Shown in pieces: positions 1-8,538 of a DNA stretch of 64,000 nt. The stretch lies in assembly GCA_041395325.1 (NCBI GenBank), contig JAWLAT010000007.1:124001-188000 (forward strand). Reading direction: 5' to 3'. Positions within the stretch are counted from its first letter, which is position 1. Each line of letters begins with the position of its first letter. The DNA is from JAWLAT01 sp041395325 (lineage in GTDB: Bacteria; Pseudomonadota; Gammaproteobacteria; Xanthomonadales; SZUA-5). The notes below the pieces were generated by a model. The model saw nothing but the letters and a program-made list of their open reading frames with translations. It was not told the origin of the DNA and ran no database searches. The translations under genes were made by a program, and so were the position numbers.

Positions 1-2163
1 GGCAAGTGGTATCCCGGAGAGGCGCTGCCGCGCTGGGCGCAGACGGTGCTGTGGCGCAGTGACGGGCAGCCGTTGTGGCGACGGCGCGAGTGGCTGCAGG
101 CGCCCGGCGAGCCGGGTGAGGCGAACATCAAGCAGGTCCGAGCCTTTGGCGAGGCATTGACCCAGGCCCTGGGTTTGCCCACCGAGCGGTTGCTGGCTGC
201 GCATGAAGATCCGCTGCCGGTGCTGGCGGCCGAAGTGCAGGCGCCGGTCAATCTGGATCCGCTCAGCGCCGGGCTGGAGGATCCCTTGCAGCGCCAGCGC
301 CTGCGCGACCAGTTGCGTGGGGGGCTGACCCAGCCGACCGGCTTCGTGCTGCCGCTGCACGATGACGCAGGCAAAAAAGGGCACACCTGGCGCAGCAGCG
401 CCTGGCCCTTGCGACAAGGGCAGGTTTTCCTGCTGGCCGGCGATTCGCCGATGGGCTACCGCCTGCCACTGGGCCAGTTGCCGCATCGGCTGCCCGAGGA
501 GATTGAGGACAGTTTTGCCACCGATCCCTTCGCGCCACGCGCGCCGCTGGGCACCGCGGACGAGGCCTCTCCGGTCAAGGATCTGCCTGATCCGGATCCG
601 CGCGAAGTGGTGCGGACTTGCCTGTGTCTGGAATTGCGCCAGGGTCGATTGCATGTCTTCCTGCCGCCGCTGAATCACCTGGAGGCCTTCGTCGAGCTGC
701 TGCGGCGGTTGGAGCAGGTGGCCAGCCAGTCCCAGCTGCCGCTGGTGCTGGAAGGCTATCTGCCGCCGTCCGATCCACGCCTGCAGCGGCTGGCGGTGAC
801 GCCCGATCCCGGCGTGCTGGAGATCAACATCCATCCTGCTTCCGACTGGGACGGACTGGTCGAGCGCTTCGAAGGCCTCTACGCCGCCGCCCGCGAATGT
901 CGGCTGGGCGCGGACAAGTTCATGCTCGATGGCCGCCATGAAGGCACCGGCGGCGGCAATCACGTCACGCTGGGCGGGGTGACGCCGAGCGACAGCCCGC
1001 TGCTGCGTCGGCCGGCGCTGCTGCGCAGCCTGCTGGTCTACTGGCAGAACCATCCCAGCCTGTCCTATCTGTTCTCCGGCGCATTCGTCGGTCCCACCAG
1101 CCAGGCGCCTCGGGTCGACGAAGCGCGCGATGACAATCTCTACGAACTGGCCATCGCGCTGGAGCAGCTGGATGCGCAGATCGCCGCTGCAGCCAAGGAC
1201 GACGAGGTCGAGTTGCCCTGGCAGCTCGATCGCATCCTGCGCAACTTCCTGGTCGACCTGACCGGCAACACCCATCGTTCCGAGTTCTGCATCGACAAGC
1301 TCTATCCGCCGTCGGGCGCCAGGCTGGGTCTGCTGGAGCTGCGTGCCTTCGAGATGCCACCGCACCCGCGGATGGCATTGCTGCAGCTGCTGCTGTTGCG
1401 GGGTCTGGTCGCCTGGTTCTGGCAGCAACCCTGGCGCGGCAGCCTGATCGAGTGGGGCGGAGCGCTGCACGACCGTTTCATGCTGCCGCAGCTGCTGGAG
1501 CAGGACTTCCTGCAGGTACTCGGCGATCTGCGCCATGCCGGCATGGATTTCGACCCGGAGTGGTTCAGTGCCTTCTTCGAGTTCCGCTTCCCGCGACTGG
1601 GCAGCGTTCAGGTGGCCGGCACCAGACTGGAACTGCGTCAGGCCATCGAGCCCTGGCCCGTTCTCGGAGAGGAAATGAGCGCGACCGGCACCGCCCGCTA
1701 TGTCGATTCTTCGGTTGAGCGCCTGCAGGTGCGGATCGAGGACTATCGCCCGGAGCGCCAGCGGCTGCTCTGCAATGGTCGGCCGTTGCCGCTGGTGCCG
1801 GTGGGAAGCAACAGCTACGTCGCCGGTCTGCGGTTCCGCGCCTGGTCACCCTGGAGTGCGCGTCATCCGACGCTGGCGGTAGACGCACCCTTGCGCTTTG
1901 ATCTGGTGGATCTGGCCTCCGGTCGTTCGGTCGGTGGCTGTACCTATCACGTCAGTCACCCGGGTGGACGCAATTACCAGACCCGTCCGGTCAATGCGCT
2001 GGAGGCCGAGGCCCGCCGGCGGGCACGCTTCTTCGCCAGCGGTCACCACGCCGGTCCGTTGAGCTGGCGTCCGGAGCGCGTCAATCCGCGCTCGCCGTTG
2101 ACGCTGGACCTGCGTCGACAGCCGGAGCACGGCCTCGATGATCCGGCCAACGCGCAGCAATAG
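1..2163 (+). CDS. DUF2126 transglutaminase-like family protein, C-terminal part
   Basis: The reading frame is open from the first base (GKWYPGEALPRWA...), so this is the last 720 codons of a longer protein. The GKWYPGE.LPRW block and the downstream GTGGGNHVTLGG and HRSEFCIDKLYPPS blocks are what I recognise from the large (about 1100 aa) DUF2126 proteins, which carry an N-terminal transglutaminase-like cysteine-protease fold. That N-terminal half lies outside the window, so catalytic residues cannot be checked. The biochemical substrate of the family is not known to me; genes for these proteins often cluster with other transglutaminase-like and alpha-E proteins. The 3' end overlaps the next gene by 26 bp, suggesting translational coupling. 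Internal start codons (e.g. at 46) are not real starts. Confidence 0.8.
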   Translation, partial: GKWYPGEALPRWAQTVLWRSDGQPLWRRREWLQAPGEPGEANIKQVRAFGEALTQALGLPTERLLAAHEDPLPVLAAEVQAPVNLDPLSAGLEDPLQRQRLRDQLRGGLTQPTGFVLPLHDDAGKKGHTWRSSAWPLRQGQVFLLAGDSPMGYRLPLGQLPHRLPEEIEDSFATDPFAPRAPLGTADEASPVKDLPDPDPREVVRTCLCLELRQGRLHVFLPPLNHLEAFVELLRRLEQVASQSQLPLVLEGYLPPSDPRLQRLAVTPDPGVLEINIHPASDWDGLVERFEGLYAAARECRLGADKFMLDGRHEGTGGGNHVTLGGVTPSDSPLLRRPALLRSLLVYWQNHPSLSYLFSGAFVGPTSQAPRVDEARDDNLYELAIALEQLDAQIAAAAKDDEVELPWQLDRILRNFLVDLTGNTHRSEFCIDKLYPPSGARLGLLELRAFEMPPHPRMALLQLLLLRGLVAWFWQQPWRGSLIEWGGALHDRFMLPQLLEQDFLQVLGDLRHAGMDFDPEWFSAFFEFRFPRLGSVQVAGTRLELRQAIEPWPVLGEEMSATGTARYVDSSVERLQVRIEDYRPERQRLLCNGRPLPLVPVGSNSYVAGLRFRAWSPWSARHPTLAVDAPLRFDLVDLASGRSVGGCTYHVSHPGGRNYQTRPVNALEAEARRRARFFASGHHAGPLSWRPERVNPRSPLTLDLRRQPEHGLDDPANAQQ

Positions 2164-3466
2164 CCGCATCGCGGCCTGCTTGTGGGCCGTGTTGCTGCCG
2201 CTGACACCCGTGCTTGCCGCTGATTTCGAGGCCCCGGCAGTGGTGCCGGCCGCACAATTGCTCGGTGAGCTGCCCTTGCGCGGCGAGGGCTACGAGATCC
2301 GCAGCGAAGCCACGATCGTCGACTTCTATGGCCGCTTCGTGGTGCAGACCGATTTGGGGTTGTTTGCCGTCGATGGCGTCGATCTGCTGCAGCAGCGGCT
2401 GGCCGAGATGCCTGCGGCCCGAGCGTTGGAGGAGGCGTCCGCGCTGGTGGTGCTCGGCGACACCGCCCAGCGCCGGCTGCGCCGACCCTTCGAGCAGGGT
2501 GCCAAGGTGGCCAGTGAGCCCGGGAGTACCGCGAAGCGGGTGCCGCAGGGCATCGGGCGATTCCTCAGCCGCACGGCCCGCCGTGCCCAGAAGCTGTTCT
2601 GGCGAATCGGTGATGCCGCCAGTGACCGCTGGCGTCGCAATGATCAACCGACAGCGGCAAACGAGTCTGAGACGCCCGAGCGCGAGTCGTCGAAGCTCGC
2701 AGCGGCACAATCGATCGGGCTCGATTACATCGGCTACGACAAGGCCCGCCGCGAACTGGCGCAGCGCCTGGGCATTGATCCGTACACCAGCCATCCATTG
2801 ATCAATCAGCGGCTGGATGATCTGGCCTGGTCGGCCTGGGTCGGTAACAAGAGTGCCAGCCTGATGCTGGGCGCAGTCGTCGGCGGTGCGCTGGATCAGG
2901 CGCTGGACATCAGCGGCGACGCCTATCGGCTGGCCTGGGCCGAGAGCCCGATGGATATCGAACTGCACAATCAGCGCCAGCTGGAGGCGCTGGGCCTGCG
3001 TGGGCGGCCGGTGCGGGACTTCCTGCGCAACGGTGCCTTCAATCCGTTGCTGCAGACGGCCTTGGTCGAGCGCATCGGCGAATCGGCCTATTCGACACTG
3101 CGGCCAGAATTGCTGGATCTGGCCACGCAGATGGACAACGAACGCGAGGCGCGCTTCCTGCTGGCCCAACTGGCCGAACTCAGCGCGGCCGGTCGCCGCG
3201 GTCGCGGACTGCCCAGAGTCGGGCTGATCGGACAGACCCTGGTGCTGGACCAGGGCGACGGTCGCCTCAGCGTGATCCTGCCGGTGGACTGGGTCAGCTG
3301 GGATCCGGCCATCGCCGATTTCGCGCAGCGGCCGGAATTGCGCGAGCACCGTCCGCAACTGCTGGTCAACGGCTCGCTCAGCCAGCGAGCGCAGCGCGAG
3401 TTCAACGCGCTTGGCTGGCAATGGCAGGAGCACTGGAGCGCGCGGGCCGACCCTGCCGGGTCCTGA
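2138..3466 (+). CDS. Hypothetical exported protein, partner of DUF2126 gene
   Basis: 442 aa with an N-terminal signal peptide (basic MIRPTRSNSR, hydrophobic stretch, cleavage after VLA-A near residue 27). I do not recognise the family. The mature part begins with a small beta-rich region (about residues 40-80), has a basic, probably disordered segment (about 130-185, RR/KR-rich with SE/T) and a helical C-terminal half. No transmembrane segment beyond the signal, no cysteine pair and no catalytic motif is obvious. The start overlaps the end of the DUF2126 gene by 26 bp, with GGAG about 11 bases upstream, so the two are probably co-translated. A role alongside the transglutaminase-like protein in the envelope is an inference from position only. 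Confidence 0.65.
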   Translation: MIRPTRSNSRIAACLWAVLLPLTPVLAADFEAPAVVPAAQLLGELPLRGEGYEIRSEATIVDFYGRFVVQTDLGLFAVDGVDLLQQRLAEMPAARALEEASALVVLGDTAQRRLRRPFEQGAKVASEPGSTAKRVPQGIGRFLSRTARRAQKLFWRIGDAASDRWRRNDQPTAANESETPERESSKLAAAQSIGLDYIGYDKARRELAQRLGIDPYTSHPLINQRLDDLAWSAWVGNKSASLMLGAVVGGALDQALDISGDAYRLAWAESPMDIELHNQRQLEALGLRGRPVRDFLRNGAFNPLLQTALVERIGESAYSTLRPELLDLATQMDNEREARFLLAQLAELSAAGRRGRGLPRVGLIGQTLVLDQGDGRLSVILPVDWVSWDPAIADFAQRPELREHRPQLLVNGSLSQRAQREFNALGWQWQEHWSARADPAGS

Positions 3467-3505
3467 TTACGGCCCTGCCGACAGTGCTCGCCGATGTGGC
3501 GGGTG

Positions 3506-4663
3506 TTACGCCGCCTCGCGCGCCGGTGGCTTCAGCCACGGACAGATGCCGATGGCCAGCGCGGCGATCAGTGCAGCGGCGAGGAAGCTGCCGCTGCCAC
3601 CCCAGTGCGACCAGGCCCAGCCAGCGACCAGTGAACCGAGCACGCCACCCAGCCCACCACTGAGGGCATACAACAGGCCCTGGCCCTGACCGCCCAGCCG
3701 GCCGGGGAAGTGCTCGGCCAGCAGCAGCATGGTGGCGGCGTGGAAGGCGCCGAAGGTGAGGGCATGACCGGCCTGCGCCAGCAACATCAGCGGCACGTTC
3801 GTGGGCAGTAGTGCGACCACCAGCCAGCGCAGTGCGGCGACCAGCAGGCACAGCGCCATGACCCGTCGCGCCGACCAGCGCGCCAGTACCCGGGGCATCA
3901 GCAGAAATACCGCCACCTCCAGGCCCAGGCCGATGGCCCAATAGGCGCCGACCCAGGCCGGGCCAAAGCCCAGTTGATCCAGATAGATGGCGAAATAAAC
4001 GTAGTAGGGCCCATGGCCCATCTGCATCATCATCGCCACCAGCAACAGCAGACTGACCGCCGGTCGCCGCAAGCGCTCGCTCAGATCGGCCAGCGAAGGT
4101 CGCGCCTGTCTGGCCATGTCCGCTGGCTCGCGATTGATCCAGGCCACCAGCAGCAGGACCGCGAAGACCGGCAGCAGCAGGCCCACCAGCTGGCCATAGC
4201 CGACCTGCTCCAGCAGGGCGCCGCCCAGGGTGACGGTCAGACCGAAACCGACGGTGCCCCAGACGCGGATGCGGCCGTAGAGCGAGCGTCGGGCTCCCAG
4301 ATGGGCCAGGGTCAGCGCCTCGAACTGGGGCATGATCGCGTTGTAGACGATCGAGAACAGCAGCATCACCACCAGCAACTGCCAGTAGCTCAGTGGCAGC
4401 AGGAAGCTGGCACAGCCGGCCAGCGTGAGCAGTGCCCCGGCACGCAGCCAGCGCTGGTGTCCGCCGTAGTGCTCGGCGCACCAGTTCCAGGGGATTGGAA
4501 TGATCATGCGCGCGCCGAACCACAGGCTCATCAGCACGGCGATCTGGGCTTCGTTGAGCCCGCGGGTTTCCAGATAGGCACCCCAGTAGGGCGAGAACAG
4601 GCCTAGCGCTGCGAAATAGGCCAGATAGAAGCCGGCCAGTCGGCCGTAGGGCAGGTCGCTCAT
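3506..4663 (-). CDS. MFS transporter (HcaT/LacY-like family)
   Basis: 385 aa inner-membrane protein with about 12 hydrophobic segments. The N-terminus MSDLPYGRLAGFYLAYF followed by GLFSPYWGAYL and LNEAQIGVL-like (here LNEAQIAVL) is typical of the 3-phenylpropionate transporter (HcaT)/YcaD-like MFS subfamily. The start is set at 4663: the frame stays open further upstream, but that portion overlaps the divergent peroxiredoxin gene and lacks transporter character. Substrate cannot be assigned. It converges on the exported-protein gene with 39 bases between stops and is divergent from the peroxiredoxin gene; the 114-bp gap probably holds both promoters. Confidence 0.82.
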   Translation of the reverse strand: MSDLPYGRLAGFYLAYFAALGLFSPYWGAYLETRGLNEAQIAVLMSLWFGARMIIPIPWNWCAEHYGGHQRWLRAGALLTLAGCASFLLPLSYWQLLVVMLLFSIVYNAIMPQFEALTLAHLGARRSLYGRIRVWGTVGFGLTVTLGGALLEQVGYGQLVGLLLPVFAVLLLVAWINREPADMARQARPSLADLSERLRRPAVSLLLLVAMMMQMGHGPYYVYFAIYLDQLGFGPAWVGAYWAIGLGLEVAVFLLMPRVLARWSARRVMALCLLVAALRWLVVALLPTNVPLMLLAQAGHALTFGAFHAATMLLLAEHFPGRLGGQGQGLLYALSGGLGGVLGSLVAGWAWSHWGGSGSFLAAALIAALAIGICPWLKPPAREAA

Positions 4664-4777
4664 GCAGACGGGCTGGCAGGCGGGCCACGCATGGTAAGCG
4701 ATCCGTCGTGACACATCGCTGGAGGAATGCGGGCACAATGCACATCCCGACAATTGGCAACAGGGGTGGGTGATTCG

Positions 4778-5236
4778 ATGGCCTTGCAGGTCGGCCAGAC
4801 TGCGCCGGAATTTCAGCTCGAAGCCGACGATGGCAGTGCCTTCAGCCTCTCCCAGGCCCGTGGTCAGCGCCTGCTGCTGGTGTTCTATCCCGGCGATGAG
4901 ACGCCGGTGTGTACCGCCCAATTGTGCGATTACCGCGATGGCATCGAGGCCTTCGCCGAGCTGGGCGTCGAAGTGATCGGCATCAGTCGCGATGATGCCG
5001 CCTCCCACCAGCGTTTCAAGCAGGCCCGGGGCTTGCCGTTTCGGCTGCTCAGCGATCCCGATCTGGCCGTGGCGCGTCGTTATGGCGCCACCGGTCTGCT
5101 GGGCATGAAGCGAGCCGTGTTCCTGATCGACGAGCAGGGCAGTGTCGCCTACGCCCATGTCGAGGCGCTGGCCCTGTTCCGACGCTCGCGCGAGGAACTG
5201 CTGCAGGTGTTGGCCGGGTTGCCGGTGCGCTCATGA
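4778..5236 (+). CDS. Peroxiredoxin, BCP/PrxQ type
   Basis: 152 aa thioredoxin-fold peroxidase that reduces hydroperoxides in the cytoplasm. The motif GDETPVCTAQLCDYRDG places the peroxidatic Cys at about residue 45 and a second Cys five residues later (about 50), the pattern of atypical 2-Cys BCP/PrxQ enzymes in which the resolving Cys sits in the same helix. The later ISRDD and LLSDPD blocks also fit. Start chosen at the ATG at 4778, preceded by a GGGGTGGG stretch; upstream codons in the same frame have no family character. The stop overlaps the start of the next gene (ATGA), so the two are likely one operon. Confidence 0.9.
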   Translation: MALQVGQTAPEFQLEADDGSAFSLSQARGQRLLLVFYPGDETPVCTAQLCDYRDGIEAFAELGVEVIGISRDDAASHQRFKQARGLPFRLLSDPDLAVARRYGATGLLGMKRAVFLIDEQGSVAYAHVEALALFRRSREELLQVLAGLPVRS

Positions 5237-5997
5237 GCGAGGCGATGAAGGCGCGCATGCGCCACTGGCTGGAGCAGATCCGGCACGCCCACGATCCGCA
5301 ACACCAGCTGGCCAATCGCTCACCTTGGTTGCCGGTGCTGCGAGCCTGGCAGGCGGGCCGCTTGTCGGCCACCTATACCGATCTGCAGGCGCAACCGCGC
5401 TTCACGGCCGCCTGCAACTTCTTCCTCAGCGATCTCTACGGCGAACAGGACTTCAGCCAGCGTGACCGCGATGTCGAGCGGATCTTCCCGGTGATGGTGC
5501 GATTGCTGCCCGAAGCGGTGCTCGGCACCGTGGCGGTGGCGCTGGAACTGAATGGGCTCAGCCACTTGCTGGACCTGCGCATGGCGGCGCGCCTGGATGC
5601 CCACGGTCCGCCGGGCGAGCTGGACGAGCTGCGCTACGCGCAGGCCTACGCGGTGGCCAGCGATGTGGCTGACCGACGCCATCAGCTGGCCCTGATCCTG
5701 GCGCTGGGCCGGGGTCTGGATCGCATCGTGCAGAAGCGGATGGTGCGAGAGCTGCTGGCCCTGTGCCATTGGCCAGCCAAGCTGGCCGGCCTCGGCGCAC
5801 TGCAGTCCTTCCTCGAGCGCGGCTTCGCCGCCTTCACCGAATTGCAGGGTGCCGGCCCCTTCCTGCGCGCCGTGGCCGATCGCGAGCATGCGTTCATGCG
5901 GCGGATGCTGGAGTTGGGAGGGCTGCGGGATGTTGCGAGGGCTCAGGGCCCAGGGCTCAGGGCTCAGGGCCCAGGACCCAGGGCCCAGGGCGAATGA
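5233..5997 (+). CDS. Conserved hypothetical protein with repeat-encoded tail
   Basis: 254 aa cytoplasmic, helical protein of unknown function. A conserved-looking core includes FFLSDLYGEQDFSQRD and DVERIFPVMVRLLPE (about residues 62-100). The start overlaps the peroxiredoxin stop by 4 bp. The last ~20 residues (ARAQGPGLRAQG...) are encoded by a tandem GCNCAGG heptanucleotide repeat and are unlikely to belong to the ancestral protein; the functional domain probably ends near residue 233. Alternating frames of the repeat all lack stops, so the repeat effectively extended the gene to the next TGA. Function could not be inferred from the neighbouring peroxiredoxin. Confidence 0.7.
   Translation: MSEAMKARMRHWLEQIRHAHDPQHQLANRSPWLPVLRAWQAGRLSATYTDLQAQPRFTAACNFFLSDLYGEQDFSQRDRDVERIFPVMVRLLPEAVLGTVAVALELNGLSHLLDLRMAARLDAHGPPGELDELRYAQAYAVASDVADRRHQLALILALGRGLDRIVQKRMVRELLALCHWPAKLAGLGALQSFLERGFAAFTELQGAGPFLRAVADREHAFMRRMLELGGLRDVARAQGPGLRAQGPGPRAQGE
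5936..5994. repeat. Tandem GCNCAGG heptanucleotide repeat inside a gene end
   Basis: About seven to eight consecutive 7-bp units of the form GC(T/C)CAGG or ACCCAGG. It forms the 3' end of the preceding gene. The same heptamer family recurs near 6323, 6607, 20169 and 56552. Confidence 0.9.
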
Positions 5998-6085
5998 GGT
6001 CTGGTGGGATGAGCCGATCATCGCGTCACTCGGTGCGGTGATTGGCAGCTCTTTCCGGCCGGTGGATTTGGAAGGGCGTATGGAG

Positions 6086-6336
6086 TTGGCCGAAAGCGGC
6101 GTTGCGCCGCACTCCAAAGGCGCTTTGCGCCACCAGGCTCTGCTGCGCGAAGCGCTTTGGAGTGCGGCGAGAATCGCCGCTTTGTTTGGCTGGCGCCGCT
6201 ATTCGCTGGAGCAGGTCGGGCGGCATGAATGAGCCAGCGGCAGGACGGTCGATCCGTCATGGTAGATGCGCAGCGACGACGCCAGCAGGCAGCAGATATG
6301 CGCCAATTCAACCGGCGAACTGGGCCCTGGGCCCAG
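6086..6336. repeat. Hairpin-bearing repeat element, copy 1
   Basis: About 250 bp, followed by a second copy starting 283 bp downstream. The first part (6093-6183) is a large imperfect inverted repeat: AAAGCGGCG...GCCGCACTCCAAAG...CGCTT on the left arm pairs with AAGCGCTTTGGAGTGCGGC...CGCCGCTTT on the right. The rest (CTGGAGCAGGTCGGGCGGCATGA... to AACCGGCGAACTGGGCCC) is non-palindromic and ends in a GGGCCCTGGGCCCAGG variant of the heptamer repeat. No transposase or convincing gene is inside; short frames present in both strands look like by-products of the repeat. Confidence 0.88.
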
Positions 6337-6368
6337 GAGCAATGAGACCTGGTGTTGCCTTGCCGGGT

Positions 6369-6626
6369 TTGGCCGAAAGCGGCGCGTTGCGCCGCACTCC
6401 AAAGGCGCTTTGCGCCACCAAGCTCTGCTGCGCGAAGCGCTTTGGAGTGCGGCGAGAATCGCCGCTTTGAATGGGTTGCGCCGCTATTCGCTGGAGCAGG
6501 TCGGGCGGCATGAACGAGCCAGCGGCAAGACGGCCGATCGACCATGGTAGACGCGAAGCGACGACGCCAGCGGGCAGCAAATATGCGCCAAATCAACCGG
6601 CGAACTGGGCCCTATGCCCTGGGCCC
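6369..6626. repeat. Hairpin-bearing repeat element, copy 2
   Basis: Second direct copy of the preceding element, differing at scattered positions (for example GAATGGGTTG instead of GTTTGGCTGG after the hairpin). The hairpin is at 6376-6468. The copy ends 5 bp before the dcd stop codon, so the pair fills essentially all of the gap between the two flanking genes. The palindromic part could act as a transcript end for dcd, but no uridine-rich tract is present. Confidence 0.88.
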
Positions 6627-6631
6627 TCCCA

Positions 6632-7201
6632 TCAAGTCCGCGGCAACGTCACCCCCGTCTGCCCCTGGTACTTGCCGGCGCGGTCGGCATAGGAGGTGCT
6701 GCAGTCTTCGTCCGACTCCAGGAACAGCATCTGCGCGACGCCTTCGTGAGCGTAGATGCGGGCCGGCAGGGGTGTGGTGTTGGAGAACTCCAGCGTGACG
6801 TGACCTTCCCACTCCGGTTCCAGCGGCGTCACATTGACGATGATGCCGCAGCGCGCGTAGGTGCTTTTTCCGACACAGATCGTCAGCACTCGACGCGGGA
6901 TCCGGAAGTACTCGACGGTGCGGGCCAGGCAGAAGGAGTTCGGCGGGATGATGCAGACCGGGCCCTTGAAGTCGACGAAGCTGTTGCGGTCGAAATTCTT
7001 CGGATCGACGATCGCCGAGTTGATGTTGGTGAAGATCTTGAACTCGTCGGCGCAACGCACGTCGTAGCCATAGCTGGATGTGCCATAGGAAATCAGCCGA
7101 CCGCCTGCGGCGTTCTGCCGAACCTGGCCGCTCTCGAAGGGCTCGATCATGCGCTCCTTCTCGGCCATGCGTCGGATCCACTGGTCGGATTTGATGCTCA
7201 T
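6632..7201 (-). CDS. dcd: dCTP deaminase
   Basis: 189 aa, the usual length of the family. It converts dCTP to dUTP and ammonia, feeding thymidylate synthesis. Recognised from MSIKSDQWIRRMA at the start, SYGTSSYGYDVR (about 34-45), the GKSTYARCG nucleotide-binding/catalytic block (about 110-118) and the EGHVTLEFSNTTPLP block with the catalytic Glu (about 135-150). The start at 7201 matches the family N-terminus; the upstream in-frame extension has no similarity. It is divergent from btaA. Confidence 0.96.
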   Translation of the reverse strand: MSIKSDQWIRRMAEKERMIEPFESGQVRQNAAGGRLISYGTSSYGYDVRCADEFKIFTNINSAIVDPKNFDRNSFVDFKGPVCIIPPNSFCLARTVEYFRIPRRVLTICVGKSTYARCGIIVNVTPLEPEWEGHVTLEFSNTTPLPARIYAHEGVAQMLFLESDEDCSTSYADRAGKYQGQTGVTLPRT

Positions 7202-7371
7202 GGGTCGCGCTCGGTGCTGACGAGGGGGCCGGGATTCTAGCCGATGCGCGCCCATCGGCTCAGATGGGCGTTCCACCAGGCCATCGGCCTGCCATGCAAA
7301 TGACCCGGCAGTGTCGCTGCAGCGTCACAAGTGCCCGGCAGCATCGCCGCAACATGGCAAGGAAGTGGCAG

Positions 7372-8538
7372 ATGGCACTGCGACAGCGCGCTTATGACGC
7401 CTGGTTCCGGGCGGTGCACGGCAACCGGCTGATCTACAACAGTTGCTGGGAAGATCCGCATGCGGACCGGCAGCTGCTCAAGCTCGACCCGGAATCCCGC
7501 GTCGTGATGATCACCAGTGCCGGCTGCAATGCACTGGACTATCTGCTCGACGACCCGGCCTCGATCGACTGCATCGACCTGAATCCGCGCCAGAACGCGC
7601 TGCTGGAACTGAAGCTGGCGCTGCTCCGCGATGGCAGCCATGCGGCCCTCTGGCAACTCTTCGGCGAGGGCTGGCACAACGACTTCGAGCGGCTTTATCA
7701 GGGCTTGCGTGGTGATCTGTCGCCCTCGGCGCGACACTTCTGGGACCAGCACACCGGCCTGTTCGACCGCGGCGGGCGAGGTTCCTTCTATTTCCGTGGT
7801 GCTGCCGGCGATGTGGCCTACGCGATGCACCTGCTGTTCCGCTGGGTGCGCCCGGGACTGCGCCGGGAGTTGCTGGCACTGCTGGAATCGACCTCACTGG
7901 AGGAACAGCGCGAGCGCTACGCGCGCATCGAACCGCGCCTGTGGGGCCCGGTACTGCGCTGGTTCATTCGGCAGCCCTTCACGCTGGCGCTGCTCGGCGT
8001 CCCGCGTGCCCAGCGCGCGTTGATCGAGGCGCAGTTCCCGGGCGGCGTGCCAGCCTATGTGCAGGACAAGCTGCGCTATCTGCTGACCGAGTTGCCGATT
8101 CGCGACAACTACTTCTGGCGGGTCTATCTGACCGGCAGCTACACCGCCGACTGTTGTCCCAACTACCTGCGTGCCGAGCACCAGACAATGCTGCAGGCGC
8201 GGGTGGATCGGCTGCAGGTCCACACCACCTCGCTGAGCGGCTTCCTGCAGGCGCAACAGCAGCGCTACAGCCACTATGTACTGCTCGACCATCAGGACTG
8301 GATGGCTGCGCACGCGCCCGAAGCCCTGAGCGAGGAATGGCGACTGATCCTGCAATCCAGTACCGAGGGCGCGAGGATCCTGATGCGCTCGGCGGGACTG
8401 GATATGGACTTCCTGCCGGACTTCGTCCGCGAGCGTCTGGAGGCCGACCAGAGCGGCGCGGCGCATTGGCATCAGCGCGATCGCGTCGGGACCTACGGCA
8501 GCGTGCTCAGCGCTGGTCTGCGACCGGCGACGGCGTGA
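7372..8538 (+). CDS. btaA: BtaA, S-adenosylmethionine:diacylglycerol 3-amino-3-carboxypropyltransferase (DUF3419)
   Basis: 388 aa. In betaine-lipid synthesis BtaA moves the 3-amino-3-carboxypropyl group of SAM onto diacylglycerol, giving diacylglycerylhomoserine. Recognised from IYNSCWEDPHADRQLL, the SAM-fold segment VVMITSAGCNALDYLLDDP with IDCIDLNPRQNALLELKLA, and the later PNYLR and H..SLSGFL segments of the DUF3419 family. Start set at 7372 because AAGGAAG lies six bases before that ATG; an alternative ATG at 7354 has no better site. The stop overlaps the GTG start of the next gene, as expected for a btaAB pair. Soluble or peripheral at the inner membrane is inference. Confidence 0.88.
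   Translation: MALRQRAYDAWFRAVHGNRLIYNSCWEDPHADRQLLKLDPESRVVMITSAGCNALDYLLDDPASIDCIDLNPRQNALLELKLALLRDGSHAALWQLFGEGWHNDFERLYQGLRGDLSPSARHFWDQHTGLFDRGGRGSFYFRGAAGDVAYAMHLLFRWVRPGLRRELLALLESTSLEEQRERYARIEPRLWGPVLRWFIRQPFTLALLGVPRAQRALIEAQFPGGVPAYVQDKLRYLLTELPIRDNYFWRVYLTGSYTADCCPNYLRAEHQTMLQARVDRLQVHTTSLSGFLQAQQQRYSHYVLLDHQDWMAAHAPEALSEEWRLILQSSTEGARILMRSAGLDMDFLPDFVRERLEADQSGAAHWHQRDRVGTYGSVLSAGLRPATA

Noticed and set aside
6018..6596. Short frames (RRTPKRFAQQSLVAQSAF... type) in the hairpin repeats
   Set aside because: They occur in both copies and come from the inverted repeat itself; no ribosome site or family match, so treated as repeat by-products.
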